Source: Sporisorium sorghi (taxonomy: Eukaryota > Basidiomycota > Ustilaginomycetes > Ustilaginales > Ustilaginaceae). Taken from it: a stretch of 64,000 nt of DNA. The stretch spans positions 1-64,000 of the forward strand of contig JALCCG010000039.1 in the NCBI GenBank assembly GCA_023212695.1, in the 5' to 3' direction. How positions within the stretch are numbered: the first letter of the stretch is position 1; each line of letters begins with the position of its first letter. Below, piece by piece: positions 41,049-50,383 of this stretch. The notes beneath the pieces are model-generated. The model did not search any database. It was not told the origin of the DNA and saw only the letters and a program-made list of their open reading frames with translations. Both the position numbers and the translations under genes were made by a program.

Positions 41049-42298
41049 GCGAAGAATTCAAGCAGCGACTGAAGGATTACGCAGACGGCCGTTTGAGTGA
41101 CGAGGAAAAATTCGAAGTCGAGCGGGAAATGGAAAAGCTGGAAGAATACCAGGCTTTCCTGGATGAATGGATGGATAATACAGGCTCTAATAATGCTATG
41201 CCCAAGCGCCCCGACGATCAAAGCGCCCTCTCCCCCAAAAAAGAAAAGCGGATCGTCCGCCGAGGCAAATGGAGAGCACGGGTCTCCAACACGCTGACGG
41301 TATTATCCTTGCTTCTGATTGTTACGGTCATTAGTTCCATTGTAACGGCGCTATTTTATAGTGCTGGCGACCCGGACCGAACCGATAAATACCGGGATGC
41401 CATTGCTTCCGCCATCTCGATCTCCAAACCTAACATAGATGTTTCGCTAAGCAGTCAGGGCAAAACCTTCTTCAGTCAGGAAATGTCCGGGGACATGCTC
41501 AAACAAGTAGGGAGTGAACGGGTTGCAGTGGGTCAATACACCGTCAACTTCCTGTTTGGACTGCCGTCGGTCGAAATGGATTGGAGAGATGGCAGCTCGG
41601 GTTCGTCACAGATTTTCTATCGTCCAAAAGATAGCTCAGAGACTTCTTCTGCAGGCGAAGAGGAAGCTGAACGAGAAAAGCTTGAGGAACCAAAGAGCGG
41701 TGACTCTTCCACCAAGAGCGGTGACTGGTCCCGGCTTGAAAAACTGCCGGAGGGTACTGTAGCCGAGGCCTATGTTTCATTTAACCGTTTCTTCACAACC
41801 GACGAGCTGCTGAAGCAATTTGAGAACCGGAATATGGAGGCCGTCTGGTTTGCGGTTGACAACGGACCGGATACCCGATTCGGTGGGGAAGACGAAGTAA
41901 TCTCGAATCCCATCGGCTTCCCGGCTTACCCTGTCTGGCATCATGACGACTTGACCGTGACCTCCTATGAGGAAGAAAAAAGAGGTTGGTTCGGCAAAGT
42001 CGTGTCCAGTGGCGGACACTACCCTTCAGTAGAAACCTACGGGGACGGGGAGCTTCGGAATGAGCATTTCAAGAAATCGCTGCGGCTTCTGCAGGAGTAC
42101 AAACTGATTGCCGAGCGGGTTGCTCCGTTCGTAGACGTAGACGCTTCCTTAGCTTATGTGGAGCAAAACGGCGTTCACCTCTATGGCGCTGTCATAACCG
42201 GCCCCGTCAAGGAACTGCTCACCCTCCGGGAGGTCTCCTGGGTGCGTGACCTGCGGGTCGGGGAAGTACAGCTGTGGAATTGGAGCGATGCACAGTGA
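41045..42298 (+). CDS. Transmembrane anti-sigma factor (Sigma_reg_N/C type)
   Basis: A 417-residue protein. The cytoplasmic N-terminus (about 1-85) is charged (KQRLKDYADGRLSDEEKFEVE) and should hold the sigma factor. One membrane helix lies at about 86-110 (TLTVLSLLLIVTVISSIVTALF). The outer part contains NFLFGLPSVEMDWRDG, and the C-terminal domain VAEAYVSFNRFFTTDELLKQF, then FAVDNGPDTRFGG, matches the Sigma_reg_C family. A Glu/Ser-rich linker lies between them. Translationally coupled to the ECF sigma gene. Its sensing domain and signal are unknown. Confidence 0.85.
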   Translation: MSEEFKQRLKDYADGRLSDEEKFEVEREMEKLEEYQAFLDEWMDNTGSNNAMPKRPDDQSALSPKKEKRIVRRGKWRARVSNTLTVLSLLLIVTVISSIVTALFYSAGDPDRTDKYRDAIASAISISKPNIDVSLSSQGKTFFSQEMSGDMLKQVGSERVAVGQYTVNFLFGLPSVEMDWRDGSSGSSQIFYRPKDSSETSSAGEEEAEREKLEEPKSGDSSTKSGDWSRLEKLPEGTVAEAYVSFNRFFTTDELLKQFENRNMEAVWFAVDNGPDTRFGGEDEVISNPIGFPAYPVWHHDDLTVTSYEEEKRGWFGKVVSSGGHYPSVETYGDGELRNEHFKKSLRLLQEYKLIAERVAPFVDVDASLAYVEQNGVHLYGAVITGPVKELLTLREVSWVRDLRVGEVQLWNWSDAQ

Positions 42299-42360
42299 AT
42301 GATGACTATCCTGTTACAGGAATTAGGATGAAATGACAGATCATATATCATCGTTACCTC

Positions 42361-42402
42361 ATCCCGGGTCTCCCGCTTCTGAGAGGAATCCGGGATTTTT
42401 TT
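42361..42402 (+). terminator. Terminator of the ECF operon
   Basis: ATCCCGGGTCTC ... GAGAGGAATCCGGGAT with T7 tail. Confidence 0.8.
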
Positions 42403-42425
42403 ATTATTCATATAAATAATTCAGA

Positions 42426-42620
42426 TCATAAAGGATCTTCGCCCTTATCGCTGCTCTCATGCGACAATGCCTCCATTCGATGCTGCTTCTCCCGCTCCTC
42501 CCGTAATTTACGATCCCTCTCCATCGCTTCCGCAATGTAATCGCGCGGTTTAAGCTTGCCGTTTATGTTCAGCAGAATGCCGATGATAATGAGCTGTAAT
42601 AATACAATAACAACCAGCAT
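42426..42620 (-). CDS. Small single-span membrane protein
   Basis: A 64-residue protein. Helix LVVIVLLQLIIIGILLNING is the only membrane segment; the rest is highly charged (AEAMERDRKLREEREKQHRME), probably cytoplasmic coiled-coil. AAAGGAGAGGCC precedes the ATG. It is convergent with the ECF operon and has its own strand. No family recognised, but the shape resembles small membrane-tether proteins of Bacillales. Confidence 0.6.
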   Translation of the reverse strand: MLVVIVLLQLIIIGILLNINGKLKPRDYIAEAMERDRKLREEREKQHRMEALSHESSDKGEDPL

Positions 42621-42829
42621 GTGGCCTCTCCTTTAGATTTCGCATGTTAAAATTTCTCCATCAATATAACACTTTCCGATCTATAAAGTTAGTCCTATTC
42701 ACAGTATCAAGCTCCCTTTCAATGGCTGCCAGCCCATGTCTCATCCATATCCTGCGCTTTGCCAGACTTGCGAGAATCCGGTAAACTGGTTAAGACTATA
42801 ACCGAAATACGAAATGATTGGTGAATTTC

Positions 42830-45273
42830 ATGACATCCATACCCTTTTATAAACGCCCGTACGGCGGTGAGCGTCAGGATATTCCGTTTGCCAAGCTAGC
42901 TTCCTTCGAGAACAGCCAGGACCTGATCAGCGATGACGCGCCGGATGCGGCTTTTTTTCGCGGATTGGAATCGCAGGGGCTGCTGCTGAACCGAGCCCAG
43001 ATCCAGGCCGTACGACATACGCAAGGACCGCTGCTCACGCTTGCCGGAGCCGGCTCCGGCAAGACTTCCGTGCTGGTCAGCCGGACAGGCTACCTCATCG
43101 CTGCCCAGAGGGTCGAACCTACTTCCATCCTGCTGGTCACCTTCTCATCCAAGGCTGCAGCCGAGATGAAGGAGCGCATTATGGCGCTTCCCGGCCTGAG
43201 AGCTAACGAAACCGCCAAGGTAACGGCAAGGACTTTTCACTCCTTCTTCCTGTACCTGCTGCGAACGCGAGGTTACAAACAGGAAATTCTCAGCAACTCC
43301 AGGCATCAGCAATTCATTATGAAGCGAATCCTGCGGGAAATGGGATTACAGGACAGCTACGAGGCGGAAACCCTGCTCTCGCTGTGGTCCGCTTACAGAA
43401 TGAGTTTGACCGGTCTTGACGACTTGTCCGTGAAAACCCCTGCCGAAGTGGAGCAAAGACAAATCTTCGGAAGGAAGATCATGGCCAGATGGATTTTGAC
43501 GATATTCTGGTCTTGTCCTACCGCCTGCTGTCTAATGACCCCGAACTTCTTGCCTCCCTTCAGCGGCGGTATCGTTATGTCATGGTCGACGAGTTTCAGG
43601 ATACAGGACTGCTGCCTTATGAGCTGCTGAAGAAAATCGTCGCTCCCCACCGCAACCTGATGGTGGTCGGTGACGATGACCAGACCATATACGGCTTCAA
43701 CGGCGCGCGCAACGAATTCATTCTGGAATTCGACCAGACGTTCCCCGGGGCCAAGGTCGTGACCCTGGATATTAATTATCGCTCCCTCTCCTCTATTGTC
43801 GGGCTCGGGAATGAAATAATTCGCGTCAATGAACGCCGCCGGCCCAAGCAGCTGCGGTCCACCCGCAAGAGCAGCGGCGTGCCGCTGTATCTTCGGCCCG
43901 GCGATCCCGACCAAGAAGCGGAGCAACTCCTGACCCATATCACCGCACAGGTTCAGGAGCACGGGAAGCCATACCGTGATCATGCGATTCTGTACCGAAC
44001 CGCGAATAACAGCCGAGCGATCTTCGAGCAGCTCGTGATGCGGGGGATTCCGTTCATTCATTATGAGAACGGAGATCTGTTCTATGAGCAGTGGATTGTC
44101 AAACCGCTCATGGACCATCTGCGGCTGTCGCTGGACCGCCGCAATTTCACGGCAATGGAGGGTATGCTCCACACGCTTTACATCAACCGGGACAAGGGCA
44201 TGGCCTTCATCCGGCAGCAGGATGCTCCGCGTCCCAAGAAAGGTCCTCTTTCCCACCTGCTCACGTTTCCCGGCCTTAAGGATTTTCAGATCGAGAATAT
44301 AAGGACGCGCTCCAAGCTCATCAAGGGACTTAAGGCGATGGAGCCCCTTCAAGCCGTGCAGGAAATGAGGCGGCAATTCTACGATAAATTTCTGGAGGCG
44401 GACGAGCGTCAAGAGATGACCCTCCATAAGGAATTTATACAGGAGGGACTCGATGAACTGGAGGCTTCGGCGAAGCGCTTCAGCGAAATCAGCGAATTCG
44501 TCGAGTTTGTCGACCGGCTGATCATCGTTCATAAGGAAATGGCGGCTATGAAACGGGACGAGCACGCAGATGCGGTCCGGTTAATGACCATCCATAAATC
44601 CAAGGGGCTGGAGTTTCCCTCGGTCTGTCTCATCGGGGCAAGCGAAGGCATTCTCCCGCATACGTCGGCTCTGGATGCTGAGCGCAGGGACGATCAGCGC
44701 CCTCTATCGGGCAAAGAGGATAAGGCGCTTGACGCGCTGGAAGAAGAGCGGAGATTGGCTTATGTAGCCATCACGAGAGCACGGGATGAATTGATTATCA
44801 GTTCACCCGGCTTTTATCGGGGACGGAAAGCGGAGGTTTCCCGCTTCTTCCGGGATGTGTTCCTCACGGATGAACAGAGCAAGCAAGGCAACAGCATACC
44901 TGGCAAGGCCGGTGGATCGATGGCCCGCCCATCCTTTACGGCTAAACGGACGATTAGCATAGAAGCCTCGGCCAAGCACTCATCCCTGTCCCCTTCTGCC
45001 AGACCAGGCCTTGGGAGTTCTGCTGGCCATAGAAACCAGAGCTCGCGCTCGGTTTCGGCTTCCAGCTCACTCAGTAAGACTGCCAGCGTTGCTACAGAGA
45101 TCGTTGATGTGTGGCTGTGCACCAGCACAAACTGTAAGGGCTGGCAGCGGGTCAGCACCCCTACCTCTGCTAACATACGAGACCGGGAAAACAAGTCCTG
45201 TCCCCTATGCCAATCGCCTATGAAACGGGGGCAAAAAGAGGTCCCGGTGCATCAAAGGCGCCCAAATTCGTAA
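42830..45273 (+). pseudogene. UvrD/PcrA-type helicase gene broken by a frameshift
   Basis: Two overlapping frames together read as one UvrD-family helicase of about 810 residues. The first (from 42830) holds the Q-motif LLNRAQIQAVRHTQG and Walker A GAGSGKT, then motif Ia. The reading changes to the -1 frame between about 43455 and 43486, where the first frame reads EQRQIFGRKI and the second reads KEDHGQMDFDDIL. The first frame runs on to a stop at 43630. The second holds Walker B MVDEFQD, GDDDQTIYGF, LDINYRS, MTIHKSKGLEF and VAITRARDE, and a C-terminal zinc ribbon (CTSTNCKGW..CPLC). A small deletion between repeated GGAAGG/AAGGAAG bases could explain it, as could a sequencing error. Confidence 0.8.
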
Positions 45274-45297
45274 TGTTGGAAAAACCATCATGATCAA

Positions 45298-45350
45298 AAA
45301 AGACTGAGCCTTCCCCGTTCTTCATCGAACGGTCAGGTTCAGTCCTTTAT
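45298..45350. terminator. Terminator after the helicase gene
   Basis: AAAGACTGAGCC .. GAACGGTCAGGTTCAGTCCTTT, an imperfect stem with T-rich tail. Confidence 0.6.
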
Positions 45351-45359
45351 TCTCTTTCT

Positions 45360-45530
45360 CTATTTCTGAAACGGCTCGATATAGGCATCAATTAGAGCCA
45401 TGACATCTTGAGTAAGCGCAGCGATCCTCGCCTCTGCCTCCTCATTGGTGCTTCCCTGAGCTGCAAAATACATCTTGAACTTTGGGTTCCGTGCCGGATG
45501 GGCGAAGACAGAACGCATAGCCGATACGTC
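45360..45530 (-). pseudogene. 3'-end relic of a phosphoglucomutase/phosphomannomutase gene
   Basis: On the minus strand the 40 codons before the TAG at 45362-45360 read KFKMYFAAQGSTNEEAEARI and on to DAYIEPFQK, the C-terminal end of alpha-phosphoglucomutases. Directly upstream, in a neighbouring frame, lies CLRPSGTEPK, the sugar-phosphate-binding motif. One extra base at about 45483 separates the frames. Only about 50-60 of the normal 570 or so residues are recognisable; the rest of the gene and any start are missing, so it is a non-functional remnant left by a deletion. Confidence 0.7.
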
Positions 45531-45939
45531 CATGGCTTGCGCTGAGTTGAACGTGAAGGAAATTTGGGATAGCCTGACTTACGAATAAAATGTCTGCCTG
45601 TCCAACAGGCCATGCTGATGGAAACACCGCATCATGTTTGTTGACACAGCAGCATGAAGATAACACCACTGCGTGATGTTGACACCCAAACCAAGGCCAG
45701 CTTTAGCAGGTCTTGGTTTTTTGGCATCTGCATATGATGGTATATTGATATCACACTACACGGGATGCCGAAATGACTTAGCCTGAAGAAGCACAGCTGC
45801 TGATCCCCAAGGATAACATCCGGGTTTATTTCTCCGATTTTGCAAATATATATGTGGAAGCGTATACAAAATGGGCTACAATAGTCTTATGAAATCATCT
45901 GATCTCAAGCTTATATTCATACCGAGGAGGAATGCCGTC
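45531..45939. other. Noncoding gap with terminator and degraded sequence
   Basis: I find no intact gene. It includes the hairpin AAACCAAGGCC...GGTCTTGGTTTT at 45688-45722 and an open but start-less stretch at 45781-45891 (reading LLIPKDNIRVYFSDFANIY) which may be another decayed gene fragment. The VOC gene ribosome site GAGGAGG lies at its right end. Confidence 0.5.
45688..45724 (+). terminator. Hairpin with T-run
   Basis: AAACCAAGGCC AGCTTTAGCA GGTCTTGGTTTTTT. Confidence 0.6.
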
Positions 45940-46347
45940 ATGATTAAAGGAATCGCCCATCTGGCGTTTGATGTTGCCGATATGGAGAAGTCCCTGCATT
46001 TTTACTGCGACGTTCTTGGCTTTACCCGCGCTTTTGATATCCCGAACGATCAGGGCGAGCCATGGATTGAGTACATTAAGGTGTGTGATGGACAGTTTAT
46101 CGAGTTGTTTTACGGTGGTCAAAATAAACCGGCACATGTACAGCGGCCTGTCGGGTTCTCCCATCTCTGTCTTGAGGTTGAAGATATCGACAGCTTGGCG
46201 GAGCATCTTCGCAAGCAGGGCATAACACTCGACGTTGAACCCGTTCAAGGGAAAGACTTCAATATGCAGTGCTGGGCCAGGGACCCGGACGGTAACCGGA
46301 TCGAATTCATGCAGCTAGACGCCAGATCCCCGCAGATGAACAGCTGA
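45940..46347 (+). CDS. VOC / lactoylglutathione lyase-like protein
   Basis: A 135-residue VOC protein, start at 45940 after GAGGAGGAATGCC. IKGIAHLAFDVADMEKSLHFYCDVLGFTRAFD opens repeat one, and GFSHLCLEVEDIDSLAEHLRK opens repeat two, with DPDGNRIEFMQL closing it. Metal ligand positions (His of IAHLA, Glu of FIELF, His of FSHLC, Glu of IEFMQ) are kept, as in glyoxalase I-type and related isomerases. It is more similar to sugar-related VOC proteins than the copy at 21429. Substrate unknown; monocistronic. Confidence 0.87.
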   Translation: MIKGIAHLAFDVADMEKSLHFYCDVLGFTRAFDIPNDQGEPWIEYIKVCDGQFIELFYGGQNKPAHVQRPVGFSHLCLEVEDIDSLAEHLRKQGITLDVEPVQGKDFNMQCWARDPDGNRIEFMQLDARSPQMNS

Positions 46348-46457
46348 ATATACTCGCTCTCATCCTGTTATCACACGAAATACCGCATAGGAATAACAAA
46401 ATTTCTGCTAGGCAGCTTGATGTAAAGATACGCTCTGGCAGCTGCTTGATTGCGTTA

Positions 46458-46496
46458 CAAGGTCATCCCGCAATTAGCGGGTTGGCCTTGTTTTTT
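46458..46496 (+). terminator. Intrinsic terminator
   Basis: CAAGGTCATCCCGC AATTA GCGGGTTGGCCTTG TTTTTT. Confidence 0.85.
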
Positions 46497-46576
46497 CTTG
46501 TCCAGAATGTAAGGACCGGCAGTGCCATTAAACATCTTGCCAACATCTGCTAATCCGGCTACAATATAACCACCGA

Positions 46577-46596
46577 ATTATTCAAATTTGAATAAT
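46577..46596. promoter_or_regulatory. Perfect 20-bp palindrome before the MFS pump
   Basis: ATTATTCAAATTTGAATAAT, perfectly symmetrical, 38 bp before the MFS start. Its position fits an operator, perhaps of the PadR repressor encoded in the same operon, although known PadR sites often contain ATGT/ACAT. Confidence 0.6.
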
Positions 46597-46634
46597 ATAT
46601 ACATAGTTGAATATGGAAAAGGAGTATTCTTAAC

Positions 46635-48137
46635 ATGAATGCACAACAAAGCAACATCAAATTGGTCGTGGCCGGTCTGCTGCTGGGCATCTTCATGGCC
46701 GCCATCGATAACACGATTGTAGCCACGGCTTTATCGACGATTATCCGCGATCTTCAGGGCTTCGACCAAGTCGTCTGGGTAACCTCGATCTACATGGTTG
46801 CCGTAATGGCCGGCACACCGATCTTCGGCAAGCTGTCCGATATGTACGGGCGGAAACGGTTCTTTATATTCGGGCTGGTTGTCTTCCTGATCGGTTCCGC
46901 CCTCTGCGGGATGGCCAACAACATGACAGAGCTTATTATTTACCGGGCGATTCAAGGAATCGGCGGCGGTGCTCTTATGCCGATTGCGTTTACCATCGTG
47001 TTTGACCTGTTCCCGCCGGAGAAGCGCGGTAAAATGACGGGTTTGCTCGGTGCCGTATTCGGTACCTCCAGCATTATGGGACCGCTGCTGGGTGCTTTTA
47101 TAACCGATAGCGTTGGCTGGGAATGGATATTCTACGTCAACGTTCCAATCGGGATCGTATCCTTTATTTTCATCATGACTTCCTATAAGGAGACCCGTTC
47201 CCATGCCAAGCAGAAGATTGACTGGACGGGAGCCGCAACACTTGTAGGTGCCATCATCTGCCTAATGTTCGGTCTGGAGCTGGGCGGGCAAACCTTTGCA
47301 TGGGACTCACCGCAAATTTTGGGCTTATTCGGGGGATTCATTGCCCTGTTCGTTGTGTTTCTCTTCGCGGAGACCCGGGCAGCTGAGCCGATCATTTCGT
47401 TCCAGATGTTCCGCAAGCGCCTGTTTGCCTCGAGCAATATCGTGGCCTTGTTCTATGGCGCAACCTTTATCGTGGCAACCATCTACATTCCGATCTTTGT
47501 TAGCGGAGTGTATGGCGGAACCGCAACCAATTCCGGCCTCATTCTGATGCCGATGATGCTCGGCAGCGTTGCCGGCAGCCAAGGCGGCGGTATGCTCACA
47601 ACTCTAACTTCGTTCAGGAACATTATGATCCTGTCGGTGTTTTGCTTTATTGCGGGTATTTTCTGCCTGAGCACGATAAATCCTGATACGCCTCGCTACC
47701 TGTTGACGATCTTCATGGTCCTGACCGGCTTTGGCGTCGGGTTCTCGTTCTCCACCCTGAGCATGGCCTCCATCCATAACTTCGATGCCAGACAGCGTGG
47801 TGCAGCCACTTCGACGAACTCCTTCCTCCGCTCGTTCGGCATGACGGTCGGGATCACCATTTTCGGTATCATTCAGCGCAATGGCCTGAACAGCCGACTT
47901 GCTGAAGCCGCAGGGAATGCACCGGCCGGTGTCCCGCTGAATGCGGATGTGGTGCTTTCGCCCGAGGTGATGGGCCAGCTTCCTCCGAACGTACGCGAGC
48001 AAGTCACGGTTTCATTGGCCGATTCCATCGCAAATACGTTTATGTGGGCGCTTGTGCCAGCGGTGCTGGCTCTGGTGTTTGTGCTCATGATGGGCAACGA
48101 ACGGGTGGCCGTTCCTAGTAAGGCCAAGGGAGCCTAG
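46635..48137 (+). CDS. DHA2 family MFS drug efflux transporter (EmrB/QacA-type)
   Basis: A 500-residue, 14-helix drug:H+ antiporter. Motif D1/A: MAAIDNTIVATALSTI at helix 1, GKLSDMYGRKRFF in loop 2-3, RAIQGIGGGALMPIAF in helix 4, and GPLLGAFITDSVGWEWIFYVNVPIG (motif C) in helix 5. The acidic residue in helix 1 is typical of DHA2 pumps. AAAGGAGT precedes the ATG. The palindrome at 46577 and the PadR gene 4 nt downstream suggest that the pump is induced by a toxic substrate. Substrate not predicted. Confidence 0.93.
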   Translation: MNAQQSNIKLVVAGLLLGIFMAAIDNTIVATALSTIIRDLQGFDQVVWVTSIYMVAVMAGTPIFGKLSDMYGRKRFFIFGLVVFLIGSALCGMANNMTELIIYRAIQGIGGGALMPIAFTIVFDLFPPEKRGKMTGLLGAVFGTSSIMGPLLGAFITDSVGWEWIFYVNVPIGIVSFIFIMTSYKETRSHAKQKIDWTGAATLVGAIICLMFGLELGGQTFAWDSPQILGLFGGFIALFVVFLFAETRAAEPIISFQMFRKRLFASSNIVALFYGATFIVATIYIPIFVSGVYGGTATNSGLILMPMMLGSVAGSQGGGMLTTLTSFRNIMILSVFCFIAGIFCLSTINPDTPRYLLTIFMVLTGFGVGFSFSTLSMASIHNFDARQRGAATSTNSFLRSFGMTVGITIFGIIQRNGLNSRLAEAAGNAPAGVPLNADVVLSPEVMGQLPPNVREQVTVSLADSIANTFMWALVPAVLALVFVLMMGNERVAVPSKAKGA

Positions 48138-48141
48138 TGGA

Positions 48142-48747
48142 ATGTCGATGAAACTAGCCATTCTGGGTTTGCTGCTGGAGGGTGACTATCATCCGTACGA
48201 GATCCGGATCAAGATGAAGGATCGCGGGATGGATCAGTATACCAAACTTCAGATGGGCTCTCTCTATTACGCAGTAGACCGGCTCGCCGAGGACAGATGC
48301 ATTGAGGCGGTCGAAACCATACACAGCGACAGCCGGCCGGACAAAACCATCTACCGGATCACGGATGCCGGACGCAAGCTTTTTGAACAGCTGCTGCTCA
48401 AGAAATTCAGGGACATCGAGCCTGTGCACCACCCGCTCTATATCGCCCTGCCTTTCTCACGCCACGCAGACCCAGCCGTACTTGCCCCTATCCTGCAATC
48501 CCGTATCCGGGATGCGGAGCATCGGGTGAATCATGCGTACCAACTGTATGAGGAACACAAACATATCGTTCCCCGCAGCGCCCAGCACCTCATGATCGGG
48601 CTGTATGAACACGCCAGGACCGACTTGAACTGGCTAAAAAGACTGCATGAAGACCTCGTGCAAGGAAAGCTTGGCACGATAGGCGAACCGCTGTTTCCGG
48701 AGGATGCCTCCGATGAGGAGGATCGCGGAGCCGATTCATCCCTGTAG
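48142..48747 (+). CDS. PadR family transcriptional regulator
   Basis: A 201-residue regulator. The N-terminal winged helix is LAILGLLLEGDYHPYEIRIKM, followed by GSLYYAVDRLAEDRCIEAVE and the wing IYRITDAGRKLFEQLL. The C-terminal helical arm (AEHRVNHAYQLYEEHK) is the dimer-forming Vir_act_alpha-like region. It starts 4 nt after the pump gene, in the usual operon order for PadR-controlled efflux, and is expected to bind the palindrome at 46577. Confidence 0.92.
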   Translation: MSMKLAILGLLLEGDYHPYEIRIKMKDRGMDQYTKLQMGSLYYAVDRLAEDRCIEAVETIHSDSRPDKTIYRITDAGRKLFEQLLLKKFRDIEPVHHPLYIALPFSRHADPAVLAPILQSRIRDAEHRVNHAYQLYEEHKHIVPRSAQHLMIGLYEHARTDLNWLKRLHEDLVQGKLGTIGEPLFPEDASDEEDRGADSSL

Positions 48748-48766
48748 GTCCTATCTCGGAATATGC

Positions 48767-48817
48767 AAAAAAAGAGCGAGAACTTCCCGTCAAAAGGGTT
48801 GTACTCGCTCTTTTTAT
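48767..48817. terminator. Bidirectional terminator
   Basis: AAAAGAGCGAGAACTTCCC .. GGGTTGTACTCGCTCTTTT between convergent genes. Confidence 0.85.
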
Positions 48818-48833
48818 AAGATAGAGGCAGATT

Positions 48834-49664
48834 CTAGAACAGGAATTCGTCCGGATTGGAGCCAAAACGTTTGTTTTGGTTCAAACCGTCAATGGCCGCC
48901 ATATCCGCTGCAGAAAGCTCGAAATCAAAAATGCCGGCATTCTCACGGATACGATGGTCTTTAATCGATTTTGGAATGACAATAATACCATTCTGAATAT
49001 CCCAGCGCAGAATGACTTGCGCCGTTGTTTTTCCGTATTTCTCCGCGATCTGGGCCAGCACCGGTTGATCCAGGTTGCCTTGCATCAATGGACTCCATGC
49101 TTCCAGAACGATATGATTCTCGCGCGCGTACCCCAGGAGCTCCTTCTGGGAGAGCAGCGGGTGCAATTCCACCTGGTTCACAACCGGAACAACGCCGGTG
49201 TCCTCCATGATATGCTGCAAGTGGCGGATTTGGAAGTTGCTGACGCCGATGGAACGGACAAGTCCTTCCCTTTGCAGATGAATCAAGGCCTTCCACGTAT
49301 CGAGGTATTTATCTTTTCCCGGCCAGTGCACGAGGTACAGATCAATGAAATCCAGTCCCAGCTTCTTGCGGCTCGTCTCAAAAGCTTGCAGGGTCTTCTC
49401 ATAACCCTGGTCTTCATTCCATACCTTGGTTGTGATGAACAGCTCGTCCCGCGAAACGCCGGATTCGCGAATAGCTTGCCCCACGCCCTCTTCATTGCCA
49501 TAGACAGCTGCTGTATCGATGCTGCGGTATCCTGCAGCGATTGCTGATTTTACGGATTGAATAACCTCTTCGCCTTCTTTGGTCTTCCATACGCCGAGGC
49601 CCAGCCACGGCATTTTGACGCCGTCATTCAAAGTAGGTCCATCGGTAAAAGTTTGATTGGCCAT
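48834..49664 (-). CDS. Aldo/keto reductase (YvgN-like)
   Basis: A 276-residue NADPH-dependent AKR. The catalytic tetrad can be read: Asp and Tyr in RSIDTAAVYGNE, Lys in FITTKVWN and His in LYLVHWP. The AKR5-type NADPH motif IVIPKSIKDHRI is near the C-terminus. It closely follows the pattern of Bacillus YvgN/YtbE, which reduce methylglyoxal and other aldehydes. It is transcribed alone, convergent with the padR gene. Confidence 0.93.
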   Translation of the reverse strand: MANQTFTDGPTLNDGVKMPWLGLGVWKTKEGEEVIQSVKSAIAAGYRSIDTAAVYGNEEGVGQAIRESGVSRDELFITTKVWNEDQGYEKTLQAFETSRKKLGLDFIDLYLVHWPGKDKYLDTWKALIHLQREGLVRSIGVSNFQIRHLQHIMEDTGVVPVVNQVELHPLLSQKELLGYARENHIVLEAWSPLMQGNLDQPVLAQIAEKYGKTTAQVILRWDIQNGIIVIPKSIKDHRIRENAGIFDFELSAADMAAIDGLNQNKRFGSNPDEFLF

Positions 49665-49911
49665 TGAAGAAATCCCTCCCTGATGTGTAATACTGCGGTT
49701 AAAAGCCGCTCTCTTAAGTATATCAAAAGCCCAGTATCCCGCTCAATGTTACATCACATGCCGGGGCTTCATGTTCGGTTTGTGTTTTTTTCCATCTGAT
49801 CCGGTTGTGATCACGCTTATATAGAGAAAAAAGGGCCGTCCCCAGCAGCCATCAGCCACTTCCAGGTCCAGCCCTTGATTCTTATAATTTGCATGTGCAT
49901 GCAGCAGGAAT
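49665..49911. other. Intergenic stretch
   Basis: Minus-strand promoter region of the AKR gene and 3' side of the membrane protein gene. No gene, terminator or repeat stood out. Confidence 0.5.
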
Positions 49912-50283
49912 CTAATATTTGCGTTTGAAAATCCCAAAACTCAGCAGCCCGCACGATACCATGAACAGATACGGCCCCGCAGCAGCCCCTCTGATTGTCT
50001 GCCCAAAAAAATCAACCGTTTTGGACGATACGTACATCATGGTCAAGATAATCGCTGCAAGCGCAAAAGCGTATGCAATAATCTTGTTCATCTTCTTCTC
50101 GCGAACCACTTTCAGAAATGGATAGATAAAACATACTATGAAAAACGCGCCGCCCTGCAAAAAGCCGTTCTCTGCAGCCACGCCAATATCCAGCCATTTA
50201 AAAAAGAAGGAAGCCAGCGCTAAACAGGTTGCTATAAAAATAAGTTTACTGCCCAGATCCCACAACTTGAATCGAAATTTCAT
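49912..50283 (-). CDS. Four-helix membrane protein of unknown function
   Basis: A 123-residue protein from the ATG at 50283, with GGGGAG 9 nt upstream. Four hydrophobic helices at about 13-33, 42-60, 68-86 and 96-115, with a basic loop (RYEKK/REKKMNKI) between helices two and three. Small hydrophobic proteins like this are common in Bacillales; no family is recognised. Confidence 0.65.
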   Translation of the reverse strand: MKFRFKLWDLGSKLIFIATCLALASFFFKWLDIGVAAENGFLQGGAFFIVCFIYPFLKVVREKKMNKIIAYAFALAAIILTMMYVSSKTVDFFGQTIRGAAAGPYLFMVSCGLLSFGIFKRKY

Positions 50284-50383
50284 CCATGTACACTCCCCTA
50301 GTGTCAATCGCCCGGATGCCATTACACCCTTCGACAAACTTAGGGTTAATTATACCGGATTTTCGCTGCCGAGGGTAGATAAA

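Noticed and set aside
43393..44565. 390-codon minus-strand frame opposite the helicase
   Set aside because: It is the mirror of the helicase coding strand, whose motifs are definite.
45442..45669. 75-codon frame as a full gene
   Set aside because: Only its end matches a family (phosphoglucomutase), and the match continues in a different frame; treated as a relic.
45781..45891. Start-less open stretch reading LLIPKDNIRVYF
   Set aside because: No start codon, no ribosome site, no recognised family; possibly another fragment but not supported.
49749..49937. 62-codon minus-strand frame after the membrane protein
   Set aside because: No ribosome site and no recognisable pattern; partly overlaps the end of the membrane-protein gene.
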